NCBI GenBank assembly: GCA_020186115.1
Contig: WSYJ01000030.1
Location: 1-64,000 of the forward strand
DNA from: Histomonas meleagridis
Lineage: Eukaryota > Parabasalia > Tritrichomonadida > Dientamoebidae
Direction: 5' to 3'
DNA length: 64,000 nt
The notes beneath the pieces were generated by a model. The model worked only from the letters and a program-made list of their open reading frames with translations, had not been told where the DNA came from and did no database searches. Both the position numbers and the translations under genes were made by a program. Shown here piece after piece: positions 11,362-19,650 of the stretch (positions within the stretch are counted from its first letter, which is position 1; every line of letters begins with the position of its first letter).

Positions 11362-13428
11362 ATGAAAACATTTGCATCATTCTCAAAAAATATTAACATC
11401 AATATCAAATTTTTACTTTTATTAGCTTTTATAGAGTTCCTTTATACACAATTTTTTTTTCAAAAATATTTTATTAATCAAATTAAAATCGAATATATTG
11501 TTGTATCCAGAAAGAAACCACAATCTCTAGATCCATTTAGAGCAGTTACAATACCACAAATGGGATCATTAGAAAAAAATCTTGATTTTTCATATCCAGA
11601 ATATATTTTTAACACAACTGAACAGTGCATTGACAGAAAGCGATTCAATTCTGAGTTTGCTCGCATCTTTGATAAAAATATTGATATCACAAAAAATAAT
11701 ACACCTCATGTTCTCATTGTTGGACGAAATACAGTTCTGGGCTCCGCACTAAAGCGTATTTTTGTTCGTGAAAATATACCTTTTGTTTCTGTTAAAGGAA
11801 TTAATGAAATTGATTTTTCCTCAAATGATACTTACAAAGTTCTTGATACTGTCAATATCAAAGAGGCTTACATTGTTTATCAGCCACCTTTAATTCGTCA
11901 TACATTTTCCGATGGTTTTCATTATATTAATTATGTTTCCACTAAGTACATTGAAGGAATCTCCAAGTATTTGCATCAAAAAAACGTTAAATTTATTTTT
12001 GGGGCACCTCAACCGGTTTTTGAAAACATTGCAAGAACTATTCTTAAATTTAATGCAAGTGTTATTGAAATGCCATTTTTAATTGATTCTAAAGCTATAA
12101 AAGATCTTGAAAATCCAACAATGAGAGCTGTTCGTGAATGTAAAAAAGTCGGATATACAAATATTGAATTTTTACCCTTTACAAAATATCAAAGTATAAC
12201 ATCTGATGAAGCAGCCGAATTTATTATTAAGCAGTTTCATGATCAAACAACAGGAAAACACATTTTATTTCAAGGGCATTCATCACTAAATGTTGATGAA
12301 GCTATTAAAACAGTTATTCAATCACAAAGTCTATCAAATTGTATATTAAATTTCCGAAATTATTCACATAAAATTAATATTTCAAGCAATTTTGATGAAA
12401 TAATTTATAATGACAACAACAAAAACGTTAATATTAAATCAATTCTTCAAAGCGAATATAAAAATTTTCAGATTGGAAATGATAATATTAGTAAACCATA
12501 TCTTTCTATAGTAGTTGGAGGTCGACATGATAATTATTCTAATGGCTTCGAAAAACGTGCTGAGAACTTTTTAAAGTCCATAGATTATGGACTTAAATAT
12601 GTTCCATTAGCGAATATCGAAATAGTATTTGTTGATTATGCGACACCACTACATAATTCACTTTTATCCGATACAATATCTGTCCCATTGGGACTTAAAG
12701 GGAAAATACGTTTCATTATCGTTCCACCGAATATACATAAAATGCTTAACACAAGATTAAACTCACGTTATGCCTTTTTCGAATATATTGCAAAGAATAT
12801 TGGGATACGTCGATCGAAAGGGAAATTTATATTAGCTACTAATGGCGATTGTTTATTTTCTACTGAATTTTTTGAAATTGTTTCTACTCATCAATTTAAT
12901 ACAGCAATTTATTATCGAAGTTTACGATGGAATTTACGTAGCGATACATTAAATAAAAATAATATAACTATGAATGAATTAATTTCATTTATATCTGAGA
13001 CATGGAAACTTAAAAATATAAATGTCGATTCGTGGTGTAAAACTAATGATAGATTTGCTATTTTCGATTCATGTGAAACTTATAAAATTAAAGCTGAGCC
13101 TTGTGCACCTGGTGATTTTACGTTACTGTCTAAAGTAATGTGGAATATATCACAAGGTTTTAATGAGGTTCCGGCTAATCCTGGTACTGATACTGTATTT
13201 ATTGCTAGAATGATGAAATTGTTACCGGGTTATCCGAGAATGTATCTGTTGCCTGTGTTCTTACATCAATCACATGAACCTATTGGTTTTAGAAGAATTG
13301 GATTTGAGAATGAAAAACAGGTAAGAAATGAATATTGCTGCATTGGAAGATGTCCATCATGTAAACCTTATTATGATAGAGATGATTGGGGATTATCAAA
13401 TTATAATTTTGAAGAAATAATAAAATAA
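11362..13428 (+). CDS. type II membrane protein: RmlD-like Rossmann domain fused to a GT-A glycosyltransferase
   Basis: This is a 688-residue frame. Residues about 16-35 form a single hydrophobic anchor after a short basic N-terminus, so a Golgi/ER type II orientation is likely. At about residue 115, HVLIVGRNTVLGSALKRIF is a nucleotide-binding glycine loop like that of dTDP-4-dehydrorhamnose reductases (G..G.LGSAL), followed by a short Rossmann-type domain up to about 260. A second catalytic-type domain begins near residue 379 (PYLSIVVGGRHDNYSNGF) and carries a DxD-like NGDCLFS at about 493 and PGTDTVF near 606, as in family 2/7-type glycosyltransferases that use a metal-bound nucleotide sugar. 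The C-terminus is Cys-rich (CCIGRCPSC). Together this suggests a sugar-transfer enzyme with an attached (active or vestigial) reductase/epimerase module, perhaps acting on surface glycans. Substrate unknown. Confidence 0.7.
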   Translation: MKTFASFSKNININIKFLLLLAFIEFLYTQFFFQKYFINQIKIEYIVVSRKKPQSLDPFRAVTIPQMGSLEKNLDFSYPEYIFNTTEQCIDRKRFNSEFARIFDKNIDITKNNTPHVLIVGRNTVLGSALKRIFVRENIPFVSVKGINEIDFSSNDTYKVLDTVNIKEAYIVYQPPLIRHTFSDGFHYINYVSTKYIEGISKYLHQKNVKFIFGAPQPVFENIARTILKFNASVIEMPFLIDSKAIKDLENPTMRAVRECKKVGYTNIEFLPFTKYQSITSDEAAEFIIKQFHDQTTGKHILFQGHSSLNVDEAIKTVIQSQSLSNCILNFRNYSHKINISSNFDEIIYNDNNKNVNIKSILQSEYKNFQIGNDNISKPYLSIVVGGRHDNYSNGFEKRAENFLKSIDYGLKYVPLANIEIVFVDYATPLHNSLLSDTISVPLGLKGKIRFIIVPPNIHKMLNTRLNSRYAFFEYIAKNIGIRRSKGKFILATNGDCLFSTEFFEIVSTHQFNTAIYYRSLRWNLRSDTLNKNNITMNELISFISETWKLKNINVDSWCKTNDRFAIFDSCETYKIKAEPCAPGDFTLLSKVMWNISQGFNEVPANPGTDTVFIARMMKLLPGYPRMYLLPVFLHQSHEPIGFRRIGFENEKQVRNEYCCIGRCPSCKPYYDRDDWGLSNYNFEEIIK

Positions 13429-13523
13429 ATTTTATTTATGTGTATTTTAAAATAAATATAAATAACAAAATCAAATCAATATTTCAATTTTTATTTGATT
13501 TGCCAGTGTCGAAATTTTTTGAA

Positions 13524-15454
13524 TTAGCTCGTATTAAACCAATATAATTTTTCATTAGCATTGTGTTTCTTAAGTAATTTAACTATTTCTGTATGGCCAT
13601 TTTGAGATGCTTTCATAAGTGCTGTATTAAGTAATTTAAATAATTTCCAAATATTATTTTGAAATATAAAATTATTAATATAAATTTCATTTTTAGAATT
13701 AATATCAATTCCTTCTTGTTCAAGAAGTAATTTAACTATTTCTGTATAACCATTTTTTGAAGCATTTGTTAGTGCTGTTTTATTTAATATAAATAAATTT
13801 TGAATATTATTTTGAAATAGACTGTTATTAAAATAAATATTTAATAAAACAATCAAATACTTTTAGCATTAACATCAATTCCTTCTTTTACAAGAAGTAA
13901 TTTGACTATTTCTGTAATACCTTTAAAAGATGCTATCATAAGTGCTGTTTTAAGTAAATTAAATAATTTCCAAATATTATTTTGAAATTTGATAAAATTA
14001 TTCAAATAAATTTTATATAAAACAAATAAATATCTTTAGCATTAACATCAATTCCTTCTTGTTCAAGAAGTAATTTAACTATTTCTGTATTACCATATCT
14101 AGATGCATACATAATTGCTGTTTCAAATAATTTATATAATTTCCAAATATTATTATGAAATATAAAATCACTAAAATAAATAGCTTTTGCATTAATATTA
14201 ATTCCTTCTTTTCCTAATACATATTTAACAAGTTCAATATTTTCTGATACGCAAGAATTGGGTAAAATACTCTCTGAAAATTCACCACATTCAAAAAAGT
14301 GGTTGACAAAGTATATGTTTCCTACCTTTGCTGATTCGTTAATAATATCTTCATTAATTTGCAATCCTTCTTCAAGCAAAAACAAAAGAATATCATAATT
14401 GTGAAACAAAACACATGTAATAGCTAATTTTTTTAAAAGATCAGTTTTTTCTAATTTGTTTTCATAAAGATATTTAAAGATATCATTTTGATGAAATATA
14501 ACTGCTGTTTCATATGCATCTTCAAATGATAAATATTTTTGTTCACATAAATGAATGATTTCTATATTTCCACCTGCAACTGCATATTTACATGTATTAG
14601 TTACATTTGCATCATTCATAAGTAAATATTTAAAACATTTAACTGAACCAAAAAATGCTGCATAATCAATTAATGAAACATTATATTGATTAATAAAGTC
14701 ACATCTTTCATAAAGTGATGGTTCAATTGTTTGATTAAAATCAAAATTTGTTTGTGATGATATTTCTTGAAGTTTTTCGATTTCATCTTTTCGAATTATT
14801 TTCGCAATTTCATTTGGGTTATGTCCTTCTTTAATATATTTCTTATGAAGTTCAAAATCATTCTTTGAAAGTTCTTCATAATTCTCAATAAACATTCTTT
14901 CATAATCATTTGAAAAAGAATCATAAAATGGATCTATTTTACCATTAGAATTTATTTTTTTGTTTTCATTTTCTGTTTTATAATGAGCAAAATATTTTGA
15001 TGAAATGTTTTTAACAATATTTTTATCAAGTAAATTTCGTTCTATCATTTTCTCAATTAAATAATATTCTTGTGAATTGTTTATACAAAAATGACAATGA
15101 AAAATTCTTAGTTTAATTTTGGAGATGATGTGATAAAAAATTTCTGAAATTTTAGGGATGCTCCCATTAATTTCATTTTCTTTTTCTTGCATTGTTTCAA
15201 TATATTTTATAAAAATCTCACTTACATTTTTTTGATATATATGATATATAAACTAAATTACTAATAATCAAGTTATATGAATACAGTAAATCTAAATCAA
15301 ATAAATTTTTTGTTTGTTCGACTGCTGACTCAAAATTTTCTTCAGCTAGATTAAATATGATTTGCTCAAGTTTTAAAAGTAATTCAATTGTAGTAGATCG
15401 AAATTTGGAATCAAAATTACCAATTTCTGTGGGTTTTATGGAATCATTCGACAT
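13524..15454 (-). pseudogene. DUF3447-type ankyrin repeat protein, broken (copy 2, whole locus)
   Basis: The gene starts at the ATG at 15454 (MSNDSIKPTEIGNFDSKF), after TCACTTCACTTTG about 35 bases upstream on the same strand. The N-terminal frame stops at 15218. One base out, at a run of seven A, the frame continues as QKNVSEIFIKYIETMQ into the long piece 15192-14002. After one in-frame ankyrin unit the frame is lost again and resumes at 13856-13524, which ends the protein (HNANEKLYWFNTS). Anchors for the repeat lie at 14192, 14042, 13869 and 13699, giving spacings of 150, 173 and 170 bases, so both in-frame and frame-shifting linkers occur in this locus. If the A7 run is a sequencing error, the N-terminal two thirds could be intact. 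Confidence 0.8.
14002..15192 (-). CDS. main open segment of ankyrin copy 2
   Basis: This 396-residue frame is the best-preserved part of copy 2. It carries the family joint ENYEELSKNDFELHKKYI followed by NPNEIAKIIRKDEIEKL, then the DUF3447-like region with CDFINQYNVSLIDYAAFFGS, CFKYLLMND, IIHLCEQKYLSFEDAYETAV and FHQNDIFKYL, and then ankyrin units. Between the unit ending INAK and the next ETAIMYAS there is an in-frame 20-residue linker (AIYFSDFIFHNNIWKLYKLF), the in-frame form of the insert that breaks frame elsewhere. The stop at 14002 falls inside the next, frame-shifting insert. Confidence 0.65.
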   Translation of the reverse strand: MQEKENEINGSIPKISEIFYHIISKIKLRIFHCHFCINNSQEYYLIEKMIERNLLDKNIVKNISSKYFAHYKTENENKKINSNGKIDPFYDSFSNDYERMFIENYEELSKNDFELHKKYIKEGHNPNEIAKIIRKDEIEKLQEISSQTNFDFNQTIEPSLYERCDFINQYNVSLIDYAAFFGSVKCFKYLLMNDANVTNTCKYAVAGGNIEIIHLCEQKYLSFEDAYETAVIFHQNDIFKYLYENKLEKTDLLKKLAITCVLFHNYDILLFLLEEGLQINEDIINESAKVGNIYFVNHFFECGEFSESILPNSCVSENIELVKYVLGKEGININAKAIYFSDFIFHNNIWKLYKLFETAIMYASRYGNTEIVKLLLEQEGIDVNAKDIYLFYIKFI

Positions 15455-15483
15455 TGTGCTTATGATGAATTTTTTTTCTTGGA

Positions 15484-15502
15484 GTCAAAGTGAAGTGAAA
15501 AA
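15484..15502 (-). promoter_or_regulatory. initiator-like TCACTTCACTTTG upstream of ankyrin copy 2
   Basis: On the minus strand the sequence TTTTTCACTTCACTTTGAC sits 30-48 bases before the ATG at 15454. It resembles the parabasalid initiator (TCA+1(C/T)TT). The same 13-mer TCACTTCACTTTG precedes the uridine-kinase-like gene. No transcript data are available here. Confidence 0.45.
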
Positions 15503-16920
15503 GTACTAAACCTTAAAAATCTTCCCCAGTCACTTTTTGAATAGAAAAACGATCAAAAAATGAATTTTTATCTATTGCATTTATAAGCATTTCATAATTA
15601 CAAATAATATGAAGACAAAGAGTAGTGATTATGTTATAAATTTTGATAAGATTGATTGAACACATAAAAAATTATAAAATTTTTTCGAAAAAAATACGAT
15701 AGATTTTTTGAATCACCGATATATCTATCGTTCAAATAACCGGTGTGTATGATCGGTATATAACTTTTTCTTTATTCCCCAGGTAAACTTTTTCTAGGTT
15801 CTTATGCACTGGCAATAATTCTATCAGAGTATATTGATTCACAAGAAAAAGGGGTACTTTCTATTTATTTTTCAAACAATTTAATTATATTAATAAAAAA
15901 TTTAATTCTTATTGTTATATTGTTCTGACTTATAAATATTTATTTTTATAAGTATTATAATACCAATGTTTTTATTTCTTGCTTTTGTGATTTTATTCAA
16001 AAAGCTTTTATAAAGTATTGAATATTTGTCATTTAAAAAGTTGGTAGATTTAAGCGATTATCCAAATTTTTGTGGAAATTACGTTGTAAAATGTATCGTC
16101 ATTGGGATAAAAAATTTCATATATATATCATAATAGCTCATATAATTTTTTAATTTAAGCATTAAAATTTATGTAATGATGTTAATTTTCTTGTTTTCAT
16201 ATTGATTAAGTTGGCTTACGTTCATGAATTACAAATGGAATTATAACAACATTCTTAATTAGATTTATTGCAATAAAGCATATGCTTTAATTATTATGAT
16301 AGCAGTTTTCATTGAAATTTAACAAAAATGTGTAACATATTCCTTTTGTTTGAATACATTGTGAAATTTTTTGATATTTTCTAAATTGATTTACATATTG
16401 TTAAATGTAATTCATACTTGGTATTTTCCATAATTAATTTAAAAGATTCCGTTTAATAAATTTAGAATGATTTATGGTTATTATTGAGAATGTATTTTAT
16501 GAAACTTTTCACTTGTTCAACACAACAATAATTCAATGGAAACGACCGTTATGCCCTGGAAATACGATTCCTCTTAAAAATTGTCCACTTTTTAACATTT
16601 TTTAAACGTTTTTTGCCAGGAAATGTACTGACTTCATGTGCCTAAATGCAAAAAGGTCTGTATATAAAAATTACAAGAAATTTTTTTTAGTAAACAAAAT
16701 TTCAATGTAATAAAATATGATATAAAATATAAATTTCAGCATTATTAATGATCTTATTTGAGATTCAATGTGATTAGATACCAATCATAAAAATTCGAAA
16801 GAAAGAGAGGAGCAAGCAAAAATTAATTAGGAGAGAGACAAAAGTAGATTTTCAAGCAATATTTAAACGTTATACTAATGTACAAAATATATAATAAATC
16901 AACTGTTGATTTTTTTGCAC
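15503..16920. other. long AT-rich intergenic region
   Basis: About 1.4 kb with no conserved frame, no tRNA and no tandem repeat that I can see. It separates ankyrin copy 2 from the 3' end of the hydrolase relic. Confidence 0.5.
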
Positions 16921-17650
16921 TTAATTTTTGTTGAAGTAATAAAAATGTGCTTTTTCAATATTTTATAATGTAAAATTGGCATATTCAATAATGAAAGTGG
17001 AGAAGTTGCATTAAATTCATTATTTGAATTGATTGATCTCTTATGATAACAACGCTTGTCTTGTGATCATGGTAATCCTTAACAAAGAATGTCGCATCTT
17101 ATGGAAGCTGATCAACAACAACAATACCAATTCATATATAGTCGGTATTCATTTGTTTTCAGAAACTTTTAGTCTTTTGATAACGAACTTCTTTAGTGTT
17201 TTCGCTACCAAAGTATCCTTGCGCTGTAATGTGTGTCATATCTTACATTATTGATGTAACAGTTGCTTTGATAAGTTTCTGCAGCATTAATAGCAAAACA
17301 TCACCATCTATAGATACCAATGATTCCAATCTTTTTAGTATCAACGTCATTAGGTATTGATATATAACCAACAGCTGCTTGATAATCTTCATTGTTGATA
17401 TCTGGAGAAGCAACATAAGTTGTATGCAATTTTCGCCTGTATATGATGGGTCAAATGTGACAATTGTTAAAAAGCCACTTTCAGCTAAAGTTTGTGCATA
17501 AAGACCAGCTTCTTATTCTTTATCAGCTCCGAGGGGACCACAAGCTGCAATTACTGGAAGTTTGCCTTGAGAATTAATTGGCACATATAAATCAGCATCT
17601 AATGAGAAACCATAACGATTATAAAATTTGATCTTGAGATATCGAAATAA
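16921..17650 (-). pseudogene. bacterial-type alpha/beta hydrolase, multiply broken
   Basis: No long frame exists, but the three minus-strand frames assemble into a recognisable hydrolase: FYNRYGFSLDADLYVP, INSQGKLPVIAACGPLGADK, an in-frame TAA (about 17513), EAGLYAQTLAESGFLTIV and TFDPSYTGE. After a frame break near 17425 comes YVASPDINNEDYQAAVGYIS, then VDTKKIGIIGI, a TGA at about 17301 where the nucleophile-elbow glycines should be, and FAINAAE. Then IKATVTSIM, DMTHITAQGYFGSENTKEV, KRSINSNNEFNATSPLSLLN and a last IEKAHFYYFNKN ending at 16921. This order matches bacterial YcjY/dienelactone-hydrolase-like enzymes. With at least three stops, three frame breaks and a probable deletion before IEKAH, it is a dead gene. 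A prokaryotic origin by lateral transfer is inferred. Confidence 0.8.
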
Positions 17651-17796
17651 AGAGCCGTTCTCTTATTTCGATTTTGATCAATAGATTTAGAGATATTTGT
17701 TAATAATTATCACTGTAGGAATGGTGATGATTTGGCCAAAACATTCACACAGAATTTTTCAATTTGATTTCATATAAAAGCTTTATTAAACAAAAA

Positions 17797-18529
17797 TTAG
17801 TGAGTAACAACGGCGTCTTGGAAGGATCCGCTTTCCAAAAGAAAGTTTTGGATGTGTTGATGCTTCATCAGAATTGCCCAATGATAAGGAAGGCAACCAG
17901 TGTTATCCTTAATCCTCACATCAGCGCCATTTTGTATCAATGTGTTTATCAACTCTATATTTGGCTTACATGCTGCAATATGAAGTGGAGTTAATCCAAT
18001 ATCATTTTTTGCATTAATGTTACAACCATTTTCACAAAGGAACTTAACCATCTTAATTTCTTCGTTTGTGACAGCAATGTGAAGAGGAGACATATTTCTT
18101 TTGTTTAAGATGTCTAAAGATACATGATGAATTGCCCAAAGGTAATAAACCATTCTTGTACGATTAAACATCACTGCGTAATGGACTGGTGTGTTTCCCT
18201 CTTTGTCAACAGCTGAAAAGTCAATATTTTGGTTGTCAGAAAGTATTTCAAGAAATTTCGGTTGATCCTCCAGCAGAAGCAAAGTGAACAAGCTTCCTTT
18301 GGAAGTCATCAACAAATAAAGTATCAGCACCGTTCAAGAATAGGTATCTAAAGCATTTTAATGCTGAAAAGTAAGCAGCTGCACAAATCAGCGATGGTCC
18401 ATTTTGAAGTATATCTGGTATTGCTACAGACCTATACCTGATGGGAGAATCGATGTCAACACCATTTTGGAGGAACTTTTCCAATCCCGCCAAGTCGTCA
18501 GCTTTGATCACAGAAAGGAGCGCGCGCAT
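17797..18529 (-). CDS. ankyrin repeat protein with one +1 frameshift
   Basis: The ATG at 18529 opens MRALLSVIKADDLAGLEKFL and an ankyrin-type fold (FLQNGVDIDSP, CFRYLFLNGADTLF) and reads to a TGA at about 18248. One base out, at ATTTC (about 18255), the frame continues as FLEILSDNQNIDFSAVDKEG and gives four or five good ankyrin repeats (GNTPVHYAVMFNRTRM, MSPLHIAVTNEEIKMVKFL, LTPLHIAACKPNIELINTL, CLPYHWAILMKHQHIQNFL). Joined, it would be about 244 residues. It has no DUF3447 domain and none of the 77-base inserts, and its bases are less AT-rich than copies 1-3, so it is a different ankyrin family. Either a recent pseudogene or a sequencing indel. Confidence 0.75.
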
Positions 18530-18995
18530 TTTTATTTATAAAGTGTCAATTTGCCCGCTCATTAACCGCTTTATTTCACAGACGATACTTTTAAATTATA
18601 TCAAATATTGACAGTCTCACAAATTTGATATAATTTAATCGAACACAAATAACTTTAAATAAAAATTATAACTTAATTTTATTTTATTTAACTAAACTAA
18701 AATATTTAAGTTATAATTATGAATAAATTTTTTTGTCTTTTTGTTGAAAATATAATAAAATATTTATATTTCAAAAACAAACAAATTTGAGAATAAACAA
18801 AAAGTTCACTTTTAACGTCAAAAAACACAAACGGCCTCTATCGCTAAACGACCTCTTTTTTCGCGGCAAATCAAGTTTCATTCCGAAATGTATCTCTTTG
18901 TAAAATTATAAAAATAACGAAACCTTTGAATTTTGTCCTTTATATTATTTTAACATTACGAATAACCCAATGATTTTTGGAAATCATTTTTTCTT
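18530..18995. other. intergenic
   Basis: AT-rich spacer upstream of the short ankyrin gene and downstream of the talin-like gene. No gene is seen; direct 82-bp repeats begin at its right end. Confidence 0.45.
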
Positions 18996-19165
18996 ACTGC
19001 AGTTATTCACATTCAGACATTTTTTGCGTTGAAATGATAACTTTGTGTGCATTAACACATTTTCGAACACATTTCTCACTGCAGTTATTCACATTCAGAC
19101 ATTTTTTGCATTGAAATGATTACTTTGTGTGCATTAACACATTTTCGAACACATTTCTCACTGCA
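18996..19165. repeat. 82-bp tandem direct repeat, about two units
   Basis: The string ACTGCAGTTATTCACATTC starts at 18996 and at 19078, and a partial third ACTGCA begins at 19160, giving an exact 82-base period. The two full units differ at only a couple of positions (TTGCGTTG against TTGCATTG; GATAAC against GATTAC). It lies just past the stop of the talin-like gene. Confidence 0.93.
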
Positions 19166-19219
19166 TTAAAATTTCATCACAGAAAATACATTTGTAGAAT
19201 TTTATTATTTTGCAAATGT

Positions 19220-19650
19220 TTACTTACGACGGAATTGATAAAGAGTTCTTTCTTCATCTTGTAATTGTTTTCTGTTTTGGTTTACCACCTGTTGCATGTT
19301 TAGCTTTCTAATCATTGGGTTATTCGTCTTCTTCTGCGGCTTCTTTGCTTCTTCTTCGTTTAATTTCTCGTCCACAATTTGCTCTGCTCTTGCGATTACG
19401 CTATCTGAGTAACGCGCGACTTCTTTCACGTGCTTACTCATGATTCCCTCCGAGTCACCACCTTTCACGAGCACTTGTGACACCAATGCAGCGATTGATG
19501 CCTTAATAATTCTTGAAGCAGCTATAACTTTAAACTCCGCATCTTTTTTTTTTTTTTTCACTAATATCTCAGCGCATATTAACAACAATTCCGCTGCCTC
19601 TGATAAGTCTTGTGCAGCTCGAATTAGACCTCTTTCGTTATCTATTTTTT
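19220..19650 (-). CDS. talin-like protein, C-terminal I/LWEQ actin-binding segment (piece 4 of 4)
   Basis: The frame is open from the A-run lesion at 19645-19650 and reads EKIDNERGLIRAAQDLSEAA, then ELLLICAEILVKKKKKDAEF, then KVIAASRIIKASIAALVSQV, and ends QLQDEERTLYQFRRK. The pattern of Ala-rich helices with R/K..AA..I..S and the downstream dimerising helix match the I/LWEQ (talin/HATCH) F-actin-binding module of talin, Sla2 and Hip1R. A run of fifteen A at about 19544-19558 (T on the + strand) encodes five lysines inside the domain. No ATG opens this piece, so it only makes sense as the 3' end of the gene continuing from 21833. If translated, it would anchor the helical rod to actin. Confidence 0.75.

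Noticed and set aside
18996-19165. CRISPR array
   Set aside because: Two adjacent direct units with no spacers, in a eukaryotic contig.
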